A DNA stretch of 64,000 bases from Elysia crispata (GCA_033675545.1 JAWDGP010007415.1:42501-106500), one strand, 5' to 3'; counted from the stretch's first letter, positions 22,325 through 33,677 are shown. Notes: a model not told the origin generated them from the letters alone. Made by a program: numbers and translations.

Positions 22325-24056
22325 TCAGTTGTCATTTCATGGAAGCCATTCATGAGTTTTTGGTTATAATTGATCTTCTAAAAGAGGGTGACAGCTGAAA
22401 AATCAAGGTGCTGAAAGATTTAATAACATTCTTGGGTCCAAACCTCAAAGTGCCGCCGTGAAGACAAATTTATAGAACGCAACATCTTTGTCTACATGGC
22501 TGCTCATAATAGTCTCAACAGCTCTGAAGGAATCATCCGAGACAGAGGCTTAAGACTCTGTTTTGAGAAGAGTTTAGTGGCGTAACATCGTGCTCGTCGC
22601 ATTAAGGTGCGTATGAAAGACGCCAGGATTCCTAGAGACACTATTGTCGTTACTCTTAGGTTCCCCCCCCCCCCTAACTTCTCAACTATGATAATGCGCA
22701 GTTATTTCAATCAGAAGGTTCATCCTTACATTCCACACACCATTATTGCTTTGGTCATCACCTTTTTTTTAGGGTAAGGATAAACACAAACGCAATACAA
22801 AGTCGTATAAATATGGTCGTTGTGGCAAGATGATCACACCAAGCAACAGCGATCACCTGATCTTTTTTGTAATAACTGCAGGAGATAGTTCCTGAGAGGA
22901 TCTGCCCTCAGTTCCGTGCAACAGCTATCCTTCAGATGCATGGAGAGATCTTTTAAGCACATCGCTACAGACCTTGCATAGAATTTCAGTAGGGGAAAGA
23001 GACGCATAAAATGCTTATTCCCAAAACAATCTGAAACCAGAATTTGTGGTAATCAAGGAAGAGACCAACCATAAACAACACGGAAACAACCCAGATAGGA
23101 ATATCGATAGGATATCGTTCGATCCGCCTCTCGCGCAAGCAGCTTGGTCCTCAATTAATAAGGAGCGTGCCATCATCCTTTTCAAGTCACTCCCGTCTCC
23201 TTCCAACCCCGTCTTTCTCGGATCCAGAGTTCACCAGAACAGATGTGGATTTAGAATGATCTAAGAATACAGAATATCCTGCTGATAGGTCGCGCCCTAT
23301 ACCCTATAACCTCATAAGTATATGTGATTCAGATGGCTGCGGACAAGAAACCGAAAACCCTGTTGTAGCCACTGTAGCTTTTGCGTGAACTTTTCTTATC
23401 ATTTCGATGTCATTAACTGGTCATATAAATTGACTAGAAATTCTATTAATCAGTTTTCCATGCCTTGCCTAATTCCAGGGGACTTTCAATCCCTTGCCTA
23501 GGATTTGAAAGTTATGATACTGGCTTCATCATTTTGATCAGTGAAACCTCATCTTTGTCTGGTTTAATGTAGGCATAAGAATGTGATGTTTCTGCAACTT
23601 TAGCATCAGTATCTGTATTCTTAGAGGGCATCAAAGGGCAAATTTTGATTACATCGGTCAGAGGTTTGTCGTCAATTTTAACTTCTCTCTTTCTCTCTCA
23701 CCTGTGTTTATGCAAATTCTCGCAAGCAAATACCAAAGCAATTGTTCCGTTTGAGAATTCTTTTTCTTTCCTGTTCAGAAATGAGGAGGAGTAAAACTCG
23801 TCACCCTACTTGCACGAGTAATGACCCTTACCCATACTTATTTGCACCAACAATCATTGCAACATATAAAGATGAATCAGAATATCCCTGTGTTTGACAG
23901 GTATGGACAAGAAGCTTAACATGGCTGATTATATTTTTGTGTGAGTAGACCAGTGACATTCTAGTTCCTACTGAATGCTCATCCATAGAGAATGTTTGAT
24001 CTGTGGAGCGTCTTCTGCGGTGTCTTAATTTTCTTGAATTGTCTGGAGTTCCCAGA
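22325..24056. repeat. Duplicated block D2
   Basis: Close copy of 13405-15165 with scattered single-base differences and small indels. It ends, like D1, at the 3' side of an endonuclease fragment. Confidence 0.7.
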
Positions 24057-25011
24057 TTAATTTCCATTTTGTTGATCTTCAATCTTTTTCTTGAGGAAGT
24101 CATTGGCCAGGCGACACGAATCCTCAATGGCTGCCTGTCGCATCTTCCGCCTGGTCTCGTTCCACAACCTCTGGGGGATGTCTAGGTGCGTGCATATGAT
24201 GTCGTTCTCTGGAACCCAGGAACCGAGGGGTCCCACCACCAGTGGTAGGACGGTCGCGTGGTGGCCGTGCTTCTCCGTCTTGTCGGCTGCCGCGCGGTAC
24301 AGGTTCGCGGGGTCATCGAAGGGGATGGTGACATCTATATAGACAGTGGTTCCTCCCTCCGTGACCGCGACGTCTGGTATGCTACGGCCATCCTCGAATC
24401 TTTCGTTGGAGACCGCCTCGATCCCTAGGTCTCAGAGCAAGTCGGTCAATATGGTTTGTACCCGGTCGTGCCTTCCTGTCATTTCTCTCAGGTGAGCGGG
24501 ATAAGCGAGATGGCGTGGCTGGTGGTCTCACGCTTCTGTCGGTAGAACCTGCACAGCTTGTCCGGTGCTGTAGACCCGCGAACTCCTCGGACGGCCAGTC
24601 CGTTCGTTCTCAGCTTAGCCCAGTGGCTCCAGGCGTTGAAGGAGAGGCTGGACGTGGCGGACATAAAATGCATCGACCGGGATGTCATCATTGGGTTGAA
24701 TGAGGCGGCTCATACCGCTGGTTATTGTGTCCCTCAGCTGACTCCAAGCGGTATTGGAGACCACCTCGTCGTCCGAGCTCAGGAGCCGGCTGGCTCGTGC
24801 TACGGTCCATATATCCGCATCTTCTAATAGGGGCGTGATGGCTAATCCACCCATTCTCCGGCTGGCGTGGAAAAGCGCCCGGGAGGTGGCTGCGGGGACT
24901 CTGGCGTCTCTTGGGTGTGACCTTTCTTGTGGTCCCCGGAGATGTCCCAGATGCTGTCGGCGGCAACCGGCTGGTCTTGTAAGTGAGGAGGTCTCTCAGG
25001 TCCCGCGGTAG
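24057..25011 (-). pseudogene. R2/NeSL-type retrotransposon: RT C-terminus, zinc knuckle and restriction-like endonuclease
   Basis: This copy best shows the end of the family's protein. From 25011 downward: a linker scrap, then a jump to the thumb (G-L-A-I-T-P-L-L-E-D-A-D-I-W), then a damaged zinc knuckle (C-R-F-Y where C-x-x-C is expected, then T-T-S-H-A-I), R-E-M-T-G-R-H-D-R-V, I-P-D-V-A-V (P-D at 24372-24377), V-Y-I-D-V-T-I (Asp at 24333-24335), A-D-K-T-E-K and V-L-P-L-V-V-G. The zinc knuckle, R-H-D/N, P-D, D and K set is the signature of restriction-like endonucleases of R2/NeSL-group elements. Frame changes and a TGA before the P-D block make it non-functional. Confidence 0.8.
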
Positions 25012-25375
25012 GGCCGTCTGGTGTTACTATATGTTTTTATTAGAGGGGAGAGCTTCCGGATCTGGTCACGCCCGGGACCGGTTGGCTACCTTGCTGAGCC
25101 GGTTCCGTCGACCGGGCCCAGCGCCTTTCCGGAAATAGATGTTACTAAATTAGAAGTGGCGGGTTAGTCCCTCCTGGACCGGTTTGCCGGCCCGGGCTAG
25201 TTGTTTTGTAAACAAAGGTTTCGACCAGATCTAAATATCGCTCGGCCGCTCTAACAGGCAGCGCCCTACAATAGTGGATAATTTACAAGTGATCTATGTG
25301 CAAAATATATTATACGATAAGAATTACTCTTAAGGTAGTAACTTAGATCATATACTCTCTAAATAACAACAGAAT
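25012..25375 (-). repeat. GC-rich retrotransposon-associated block
   Basis: Copy of 42003-42402. It contains motifs of the form GGnCCGGTTnCGTC and CCGGCCCGGG that also appear, rearranged, at 48140-48340 upstream of the element's ATG. It is therefore likely a piece of the element's long 5' leader; the coding role is nil. Confidence 0.6.
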
Positions 25376-25429
25376 TTGTGGCAAATTTACTATAAATACT
25401 ATCTTACAGTATATTCCTACAGTTTATTT

Positions 25430-25775
25430 CCCTAAACGAAATTTAGGCCTTCAAACGTTCAGAATGTAATAGCATTACTTGAACTTCATATTCACGGTTA
25501 GAAGTAAAATGGTTTCACATGCTCTGCTATTTACGTACGAACATACAGACTTGAAACCTATTTTTAGGGGTTACACACTTTCATAAACCAACCAAAGCCC
25601 TGGAACAAATGGGTGCGGCTAAAATAAACCAAAAGAAAGGACTGGCCAAATCTTCCTGTTATATGAACAACAATGTCCATAAATCTCACTCATCTTTTCT
25701 TGTCTTTTGAATAATGCCTTTAAATGTTAAAGCTCTTTTTCTTTTTTTTTTTTTGCTTGCATGGATTAGTGATAC
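25430..25775 (-). repeat. Duplicated sequence downstream of the short cassette
   Basis: Counterpart of 5461-5721, with moderate divergence. No coding frame. Confidence 0.55.
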
Positions 25776-25824
25776 TCTATTTCATCCTGAATCAGTCGCA
25801 CGTGTTCTGACAGTTCATTAAGAT
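25776..25824 (-). pseudogene. Shortened coiled-coil cassette (E10)
   Basis: The acceptor is kept (CTTTCCTCAG) and is followed by D-L-N-E-L-S-E-H-V-R-L-I-Q-D-E-I-E-Y-H and a TAA at 25776-25778. It looks like a cassette from which the central part of the core was deleted in frame, leaving the start and the conserved E-Y. Whether it is still used cannot be told. Confidence 0.45.
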
Positions 25825-27050
25825 CTGAGGAAAGTTGAAATGTTGAATGCCTCCAAAAAAGTATTCTGATTAATAGCATTCAGTTGTTTTACTTTGAATG
25901 CATTAAACTCTAAGAAAATGAGCTGTTTTGAAGAAAGGTATACCTTTATTTCAAATAAACAGTGCAGTTTCTCCAAATGATGCACCCTCAATCCTTTGCC
26001 CGCATATCGTGATACTGCATCAGTTTGTCACAAGGCTGTTAAGGACAGGCTTATTCTCTTGGCCTGGCTCCTCACCGGTTCCCTATTCTGCTCTCCTTTA
26101 TTAAGCGGCGTTTTTCTTTCCACTGGCGGCCAGGGCTAAGGTCTATCACTCTCTATCCTGGGGGTACCAATTCTATGGTAATCCTGGCATTTCAGTAGGA
26201 CTGAGTGTGGATGGGGAGCTCTGGTGCGGCATCTGCTTCAAGCCGGTGAAGAGAAGGGATCCAAACATGGAAACGGTGAACAAAAATGCAATGAAAATCT
26301 TTATTTGCTTTCAAGCTCTTCTTCATTGCCACTTTGACCGACTCCAGTTCCAGGCAATAAATGGGAAAGCTTCATACCATACCTTCTTGTGTGCTTTCTC
26401 TTTGCTCAGCTTCAAAGATCTGCTGCCTTAGCCTTTGATAGATTTAAGTGCTCACAGAATGCTGGTTTTGGGACCGTTCTTTGAAATCATCAGACTAAAG
26501 AACACCTGAAGTTACGTTACGTTACGACGGGAGGCTGCCGAGGGTGCCATACCAGGGTGTCTTAAGAACAAATTCGGGGAAAGCCCGGGATGGCATATCC
26601 CTAGTTTTAATCCACCGAGTGGCACAATGAAAAAAAAGAAGAAAGTGTCTAATAAGATTTCCTTTAACCTATGTTTCATTTCATTCAAGCTCCCCTGATT
26701 ATATAACGCAGGAGTTTTTTTTTAACTTGTCAAGTCTTGTAAGTTTCGCATCGTCGCCTTCTGATTTCCTATCCATGATTGTATATATTCACGTACCGAG
26801 ATATGTTCACAAGACTTGGGTCGCATGGCCACCGTGAATATCTCACAGAAACGGCGACTTCAAGTCCATCGATTCTGTGTTTTCCCTGGCGAACCTCACG
26901 TGTTGGTTCGAGACTGAAGCGGAGAGTGACACGGTTAGAGCACAACACCGTCCATAAAAGTAACTTATCTCTGATTAACTTTTGGATGGCCTCTTTCAAA
27001 TGCATAGGCTTTTTTTCTTCAGATGATGGGCCCTGAATCGACCGCTTGCC
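25825..27050 (-). repeat. Duplicated gene block upstream of E10
   Basis: Homologous in order to 4341-5460: the intron copy, then the block with G-G-L-K-L-G-I-C and S-P-N-L-F-L-x-H-x-G-M-A-P frames, then S-V-R-E-Y-I-Q-S-W-I-G-N-Q-K-A-T-M near 26735-26800. The shared order over more than 1 kb shows that whole gene units, not only single exons, were duplicated. Stops in most copies indicate decay. Confidence 0.55.
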
Positions 27051-27436
27051 TGTAGAGATACAGCATGTCTGTCATGAGGTTTCTAGGGACAGGCTCTTAA
27101 TTGAACATGAGCGGTGATCGTTTAAGTAAATATTGCCCTTAATGTATTAGAAATTCGGATAATTTGTATTGCTCCCCTAAACAACACGATTTTTACTTAG
27201 AAAGGCAACAATCTTATCAAGTCGTCAACTACAAATGCTAAAATATTGAATTTGCTACCTTCTTTTTTGAAACGACTTTTTTTCTATAAAAAATAAGTAA
27301 CAGTATTAATGTGTTGCAAAGAACATAAACAGCTACTATATGAAAACTATGGAGTAGTTTATCAAACACTGGATACAAACTCAATTCATCATGATTTTTT
27401 AGGCACAATATGTGATAAGTTTTTATTTGAAGCAAG

Positions 27437-27715
27437 TCAAGCTTTACTTTTGGTTTTCAACATGGGATCTAAACAACAAAAATTGAACATAAATGCAATG
27501 AAAATCGGTATCGCTTTCAAACTCTTCTTCATTGCCACTGTGACCAACTCCAGTTTCAAGCACTCTCTTGCATTTTCCGATGATGGTAAATCTTCACACC
27601 ACGTCTGCAAAATAACTAGAAACTCTTGTTCATCAGGTTTCCATAACATTCCTAGTCCTATATCTGGGCGATTAATATGTTCCTTCACGTTTGGGGGAAG
27701 ATCCTTGAATTGATG
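27437..27715 (-). CDS. Candidate upstream exon of the duplicated gene (uncertain)
   Basis: A minus-strand open frame encodes V-K-E-H-I-N-R-P-D-I-G-L-G-M-L-W, then T-W-C-E-D-L-P-S-S-E and L-V-T-V-A-M-K-K-S-L-K-A. Broken relatives of the E-D-L-P and V-x-V-A-M-K-K-S-L-K part occur near 4800-4920, 26290-26400 and 32690-32750. The copy here is the most open, so it may be the least decayed version of an exon. The protein family is not recognised, splice sites are weak (TTCAAG before the first conserved codon) and the exact borders are guesses. Confidence 0.3.
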   Translation of the reverse strand, partial: HQFKDLPPNVKEHINRPDIGLGMLWKPDEQEFLVILQTWCEDLPSSENARECLKLELVTVAMKKSLKAIPIFIAFMFNFCCLDPMLKTKSKA

Positions 27716-27779
27716 GATTTTTGGATGGGGGGTGTGAAGGTTGAATCTTTTTTAAATTATCTTGTTCATAAAAATTATC

Positions 27780-28299
27780 GTGATGCTCCTGCAGGTGTTA
27801 TAGGGCGTCCTTGTGTTTTGACTGTCGTCGTTTCCAGGAGACTGGTGGCCTGCACAGTTTGCACGTGATGGGCCCCGGAATCGGGAGTCGGGAAGGGGAA
27901 GACGACTTTCTCCCCCTGGATGATCCCCCCTTAGTTTCAGTTCATGTCGTCACACACCTGTTCCTACTGTGGGGCGGGGGCATGTTGATGTCGAGCTTGG
28001 GGGATCTTGTGGCGTCCGTGTGTGTCAGTTTGGGCGGACGCGCGATTTCGGGGCAGTCTCCTAGAATCTGTGTCTGTAGAGGACGCCCGGTACAAATTCC
28101 GGAGTCGCGGGATCTAGTTTTGAGTCGATCTTTGGTGATCTCTCGAAGATGAGTGTCCGGATCCCTGGGGCCTCCGTTCTTGTTCAGGGCGGGATGATGT
28201 AGCCGCATCCAAGTGTGGCTCGTGGGTTCCTCCGTGTGAGAGGGGAGGCGTTAGGCTCAGCCGCAGCCTGGCCCTAGGGGGACGTTGCCGTGTCGCCAT
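27780..28299 (-). pseudogene. R2/NeSL-type retrotransposon N-terminal fragment
   Basis: An ATG at 28299 opens M-A-T-R-Q-R-P-P-R-A-R-L-R, the same start as the frame at 46580. The following frames (28114-28299, 27942-28208) show the Pro/Arg/Ser-rich N-terminus with frame changes, reaching the region just before finger 1 near 27780-27870. The rest of the element is missing on the 3' side. Confidence 0.65.
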
Positions 28300-29052
28300 G
28301 CTAGTCCCTGCTATTGCACATCCCCGTTAAATAGAGTCCTACCTATTCTATATAAGTGACCTTCAGTGAATGGCACTCTATACAGCTTCTCCTAGCTATT
28401 GCACAACACTACGAGGGTTAAAATACAGTTGATGTTAAATAGGAATTAGTGTAAATAATAATAAAGGATTTTGGATTATAACTGGAGTTGTCTCGGCCCC
28501 AGTACGTGTATAGTAAATATCAGAAGTTATCACACAAATCACAATACACAGGCCTGTCCAAAAATTCGTTGGCGTTGGTTCAGTTTATTATGGAGTCGAC
28601 AGTGAACACAGGATGACACCCAGGGCGAGAGAGGAGAGTGAACTGTAATGGAATGAAAGAGATGGATACAAAGAATGAGTAAAGATAAAAAGAAAACAGT
28701 CTGAGACCGTCCAGAATTAGAGTGATAAGCATGTACTTAGATCTTGGGTAAGCGATATTACCACTCTAATGATGCCTATTTTTTGTTTCCTTTGTGGTTA
28801 TCATACGGCATCTGCTATTGATTGAACACTGGCTTAACCCACCATTCCAGTCGATGTCTTTTCTGATCCACTTAATACGACTTTAGAGCAAACTGAAAGA
28901 GCAATAATGTTAATTTCACCGTGCTACATTGTCAGCTACTGCAGCCAGTAGTAGATGGTCTTGGATGCGTTTTTGGTGTGAAAAAAAAAGAGAAAAACAA
29001 CAACAAAAATGAAGGTCACGTCAGTTTCTTTTTCAGATTTCCGAGCACCTAA
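28300..29052. other. Probable retrotransposon leader, otherwise no gene
   Basis: The part at about 28540-28610 resembles 47925-48010 upstream of the 46580 ATG, so at least some of this is the element's 5' leader. The remainder is AT-rich and unassigned. Confidence 0.45.
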
Positions 29053-30781
29053 TATAGTTTTTCCCCTTCAAATGTGAACGTTGCATGTTCAAATGTGACA
29101 AAGAAAGCGCAATCGTAACATTGAAACTTCAAATGTGAAATGCAACATCAAATATGAACATAGCAAGTTCAAATGTGAAAATTGTTGTTTAAAATATGAA
29201 TAAAGCATATTCAAATGTGAGTAAATGCAAAACCAAATGTAACATTGGACCTTCAAATGTGACAATCGTGTTAATAGTTTAAATTGAAAACAATGACCCC
29301 AAAGGAAGACAAAACTTCAAACGTTTGGTCAATACAAAACTTCTTGAACCTTATGCGCGAAATAAAAAATAGATTACAGTTGCTCTATGAATTTATTCAA
29401 ACATTTTACATGAAAATGTCTTCTCTGCCAAAGCATGCAGGGAGGTATCTTTGCATCCCCCTAAACGCTGCCTGCATTTCCTGCGCTGTAACAACATTGA
29501 TGTTCTGCTCGGCCAGCTGCGCCAAAGTAGCCATGCGTTGTTGATGGGGCTGTGTGAGAAGTTCATGGCGAACCTCTGCGAGTGTCGTTTTAATTTCAGT
29601 CTTCCATATAGCAAATGCATTCTCGCAAATATTCAGAAATGGACAATATGGAGGCAGAAAACAGAGACCATAGTCGTCGGGAAGCTGAACGTTTGCCGCC
29701 GGTCTGTGGGCGGCGGCATTGTCCACAATGAAGACAGCGGCATTGGCACGGTGATTGGTGTACACAGTTTGCAAGAAATGAACAAACCGCTCACCTGTCA
29801 TGCCTCCCTCGCTCAATTCATGGTGCACTAGTCCTGAAATGTTACTAACGGCAAATGTCATTGTAAAATTTGTTCCACGCCTTCCTTGAACTACACGAAC
29901 CGCTCTTGTACCCCTCACTGCTCGACCCCTGGTGCGTTTCATCCAAAGATTTATCCCAGCTTCGTCAATATAGATAAACTCTGTACCATGAACATGGTGC
30001 ATTAGCCAAGTTGCAAACTGGTGGCGTTGTTCTTTCGTACGTTCAGAGTTACGTTCAGCAGGTGCATCTTCAAGTTTCTTAGTGGTAATCAACAAGCCAT
30101 CGAGGATATTACTCAAGGCTGTCCTGCTCACTTCTGGTGCACGTGGAAGACGTACTCTCAGCTCAGCATTGATCCTTTGAATCGTGAAATCAGGATGAAG
30201 TTCAACGATGTCGAGAACTTCTCTTCTCATTTCATCAGAGACTTTGTTTCTTCTCCTACCTCCACGGAGTTTAGCGACCTGCCCATCGTTCTCGTTAGCT
30301 CTTTTGACTATGTTGTAAGCAGTAGTTCGCTTTATGCCCCAAAGAAGGGCTGTTTCGAGATAGTCACATCTCCTCGAAGATATGAATCATAGATTCTCCT
30401 CTTAGCAGCATCACTTATTTTAGAGTAGACAGCCGGCATTTTTTATTTCTAGATCTATATGTATACGTCTACAAAGTTCAATAAAAATAATTGTATGCGT
30501 TGATAGATCTATAGTTTATGATTAGATCTAACGTAGCGGTAGAATGTAGATCTATTTCTTGTTAGTCACATTTGAGGTTGCTACGTCACACTTGAAAATG
30601 CATTGTGTTCTATTTGGTGCGGCATTTGATCACATTTGAAGTTTCATGACGCTTTTTTGAATGGAAAAAATAGTGTGCACATTTGAACTAGCAATGTCAC
30701 ATTTTTCTTGCTATGTTAGATTTGATCATACTATGTTACATTTAAACTTGCTATGTTCACATTTGAAGGGGAAAAACTATA
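29053..30781 (-). mobile_element. IS630/Tc1-like DNA transposon 1
   Basis: Bounded by perfect inverted repeats of 25 bases (left TAGTTTTTCCCCTTCAAATG from 29055, right complement ending at 30779), each next to a TA dinucleotide, as expected for the TA target duplication of IS630/Tc1/mariner elements. Inside both ends lie about 220 bases of repeated TTCAAATGTGA-like motifs, in opposite orientation at the two ends. The transposase is on the minus strand at 29406-30438. The intact ends suggest a fairly recent insertion. Confidence 0.85.
29406..30438 (-). pseudogene. DDE transposase, nearly intact
   Basis: The start is at ATG 30438 (M-P-A-V-Y-S-K-I). An N-terminal helix-turn-helix region (R-R-I-Y-D-S-Y-L-R-G ... 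T-T-A-Y-N-I-V-K-R-A) is split by one frameshift after R-G at about 30370. The main frame, 29406-30230, carries I-Y-I-D-E-A-G (D89 of this frame), F-I-V-D-N-A-A-A-H-R (D170) and P-F-L-N-I-C-E-N (E203): a complete catalytic triad with 32 residues between the second Asp and the Glu. W-x-x-x-T-R-G-R-A-V-R-G and Y-C-P-F-L-N follow the IS630/Tc1 pattern. The frameshift is the only lesion seen; if it is a sequence error the gene could be intact. Confidence 0.8.
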
Positions 30782-30785
30782 GTAT

Positions 30786-32310
30786 TATAGTTTTTTCCGA
30801 TCAAATGTGAACATAACAAGTACAAATGCAACAAAGGAAGAGCAAACGTAACGTAGAAAACTCAAAGTCAAATGTGACAAAAAGTGCAAATGTAAAAATA
30901 GAAAGTACAAACGTGCGCAAACGAAGCTCAAATGTGAAAATATGATGCTCAAATGTGACGAAATGCAGAATCAAAAGAAACATTGCAAGTTCAAATGTGA
31001 CAAGAGCAAAATAACTTGAATAACGGATGAAAATAGAAATTGTAATGAAAAGAAAGAATAAAGTGTGAGTTACAGAAAGCATCATTTTTTATTTGTTTTC
31101 TGTAAAACTAAAATACTTGAATCCGAACAAACTGTCGGTCAACGAATTTTATCTCTCTTTGAATCACATGAGAAGTACATCTGCATGCCCCTGAAGGCGG
31201 CCTGCATTCTGTCCAAAGTTACTACTGCGGTGCCTTGCTCAGCAAGCTGTCCTAAAGTTGCCATTCTCTGTTGATGGTCCTCTCTCAAAAGCTGGTCTCG
31301 AACTTCAGCTAAACTGTCTTTAATGTTGTCCTTCCACAAAGCAAATGCATTTCCGCATATATTTAGGAACGGTGAATATGGTGGGAGGTAGCGTAGAGCA
31401 AAGTTTTGTGTAAGGGGCAGGTTAACTGCCTGCCGATGGGCTGGGGCGTTATCAATTATGAAGCACGCATGCAAAGGATGGTACAATCTGCATACTGTGC
31501 CAATGAATTCGTTGAAGCGCTAGCCTGTCATGCCTCCCTCCGTGAGTTCATGGTAAATTAGGCTGCCGACATTGCTTACAGCGAAGGTCATAGTTAAGTT
31601 TGGTCCTCTGCGACCCTGTACGACACGCACAGCTCGCCTCCCCCGCACGGCTCGACCGCGCGTGCGTTTTGTCCAGATGTTGATTCCTGCTTCGTCAATG
31701 AAAATGAATTCAGTCTCTTGAACTTCATGCATAAGCCAAGTGGCGAGAGCGTGTCTCTGTTTTGAGCGATCCCAATTTCTCTCTGCTGGCGCATCTTCAA
31801 GCTTCTTAGTTGTTATGAGAAACCCATCCAGAATACCGCTGTCCGGGCGGTCTTCTACCACAGCACGGACCACATCACGCATAGCATCAGTGACCTTGGC
31901 GTGCCTATGGCCACCTCGAGGTCTTTTGATTTCTCCATGGTTCTGCTCCGCCCGCTTGACAATATTGTAGGCTGTTGTCCTTTTAACGTTTAACAGTCTT
32001 GCGGCGTCGATGTAGTCTTCACCTCGTACATAGGATTCGTAAATGCGTCTCTTGTCGTCAATGTTTATTTTTGAGTGCACTGGAGTCATTTCTATAGCGG
32101 CCTTCCGCTCACTGCTTTCGGAAAAGTGATAATTTCCTTGGTTACGCGGTTTCGTCACACTTGTGCTTTCTACGTCACATTTGATTTGAGATTTGCGTTA
32201 TATTTGTTGCTGCTAAGTTCACATTTGAACTTTTGTTGGGTTTTTGGTGCGGAAAAATCACTGTCATATTTGACTTTGCTATGTCAAATTTGAAACTGCT
32301 ATTTTCACAG
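30786..32310 (-). mobile_element. IS630/Tc1-like DNA transposon 2, defective
   Basis: Starts five bases after element 1 with a related end (TATAGTTTTTTCCGATCAAA) and again about 230 bases of TTCAAATGTGA-like motifs. The right side has inverted motifs (about 32200-32310) but no recognisable terminal repeat, so that end is lost or decayed. The transposase has three disabling lesions. Confidence 0.7.
31139..32158 (-). pseudogene. DDE transposase, dead paralogue
   Basis: The N-terminal helix-turn-helix is intact here (M-T-P-V-H-S-K-I ... R-T-T-A-Y-N-I-V-K-R-A), unlike in element 1. Lesions: about 40 residues missing between D-R-P-D-S and I-L-D-G-F; a TAG at about 31520 where element 1 has GAG (G-M-T-G-E-R-F); and N-I-C-G-N in place of N-I-C-E-N, losing the catalytic Glu. 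The first two catalytic Asp (I-F-I-D-E-A-G and I-I-D-N-A-P-A-H-R) remain. About 75% similar to element 1 by eye. Confidence 0.8.
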
Positions 32311-32438
32311 TTTTATGGCTGTGGACGATATAAGCCTGTTATTTTTGTGAAGTATGCAATTCTTCAAAGCAGTTGTCTTCCCCATCGGTTCATTTGAACG
32401 GGATATCAATTATCATGCTCGTAATCATGCTCTTGTTA

Positions 32439-32593
32439 TTAAATTAATGGCGGAAGAGCAGATTGTAATCTCTCACACTCGATTATCTCACTTTGAATTT
32501 CTGTAAGCTCGGTTCTTTTGGCGTTGGCCGCCATATGTAACTGTCTAAGCTCTTCTTTTGCTAAAGCTTCTTTCAGTAATAATTCTTGGAAAT
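32439..32593 (-). CDS. Coiled-coil exon cassette E7
   Basis: Acceptor GCTTCCTTCCCAG is followed by D-F-Q-E-L-L-L-K-E-A, then L-A-K-E-E-L-R-Q-L, M-A-A-N-A-K-R-T-E-L and S-E-I-I-E-C. The conserved Tyr is replaced by Cys at the same spacing. It ends E-R-L-Q-S-A-L-P-P-L-I and TAA at 32439-32441. No in-frame damage. The intron copy upstream is short (to about 32650) before the 32.7-kb duplicated block begins. Confidence 0.58.
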
Positions 32594-32649
32594 CTGGGAA
32601 GGAAGCAAATATTGTATTCTAAAAAATATGTTTATTAACAGCATGCAAA

Positions 32650-33060
32650 CCAAAAAAAAGGTAATAAAAATCTTTGTTGTTTTCCAGCTCTCTTTCATTG
32701 CCTCTGTGACCGACTGCAGTTTCAGGGTATAGATTGCGAATCTTCATATCATACGTGTACTTCTTCTTGCATAGTTTTCTCTTTGCCCAGCTTCAAGTGT
32801 CTGCATTCTTAGCCTTCAATAGATGTACCGTGGCTACCTCGGGTGCCATGCCAGCGTGTTCTAGGAACACATTCGGAGAGAGTCTGAGATGCAGGTTTTC
32901 CAAGCATATCCCTAGTTTTAATCCGCCGTGTGGCATAAAAAAAAAAGTGTCTCTGTTTCCCTTAACCTAATGTTTATTTCTTTCAAGCTCACATGTGAAA
33001 TTTAACCCAGGATTTTATTTCCAACTCGCCAAGTCTTGTAAGTTACACATCGTCGCCTGT
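32650..33060 (-). repeat. Duplicated gene block, third copy
   Basis: Corresponds to 4791-5175 and 26280-26760, with G-G-L-K-L-G-I-C-L and S-P-N-V-F-L-E-H-A-G-M-A-P on the minus strand (about 32800-32940) and the Q-D-L-A-S end near 33020-33050. Confidence 0.5.
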
Positions 33061-33063
33061 CTT

Positions 33064-33215
33064 TATGGGAATACTGGCAGAAGAGCTGATTTTAACTTTT
33101 TGTATTCAAGGAGTTCCCCTTGAACACGTTAAAGCTGAATACGTTTAGCGTTTGCAGCTATTTCTAGCTCCCTTAATTCTTGCTTCAGGGCAAATTCCTT
33201 ATTTCTCAAAAAGAC
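33064..33215 (-). pseudogene. Degenerate coiled-coil cassette (E9)
   Basis: The family core is clear (K-Q-E-L-R-E-L-E-I-A-A-N-A-K-R ... G-E-L-L-E-Y-K-K-L-K-S-A-L-L-P) but a TAA interrupts it after I-Q-L, and no acceptor remains at its 5' side. A dead copy, useful as a contrast to the eight intact ones. Confidence 0.6.
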
Positions 33216-33309
33216 TTATGAGATGTTGAAATTTAAATATCTACAAGAAATGAGAAACAAGCTGTAGGCACTGTCAGAACATCATGACTTCCCAAAGGGA
33301 GACCTCTGT

Positions 33310-33677
33310 AAGTGAAATTTAAAAAAGAACCCCCCTTCCCACCTTTTTTCCCACCCAATAAGGCACACGTAATACTATAAGGTTGGAAAAAAATTTGGTC
33401 TTAACAAATACAGTAGAATGAACATTCAATACGTAAGAAAATGATGATTAATAGCTTTACGAACCCCAGTAACTTAAATAACTAAACATCAGATAGACTT
33501 CCGACTCAAGCTCCTAAATCAAGCTCAAACAGTTTGAGATAAACGTCTAAAAGATTTATAGGCAAAAAAAAAACAACAAAAAACCTCAAGAAAAGGAAAG
33601 ATTAAGTGTTTTTTAATTTAAAAAAATATAGTGAAGTTAAGCAGAAATTAAAAAATGATAAATATGTAATCAAATAC
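33310..33677 (-). repeat. Duplicated sequence downstream of E8
   Basis: Close copy of 7530-7930, and its distal part of 2276-2542. No open frame common to the copies. Confidence 0.65.

Noticed and set aside
25012-25375. LTR of a retrovirus-like element
   Set aside because: The two copies (here and 42003) do not flank any gag/pol sequence; they track with the non-LTR element's leader motifs.
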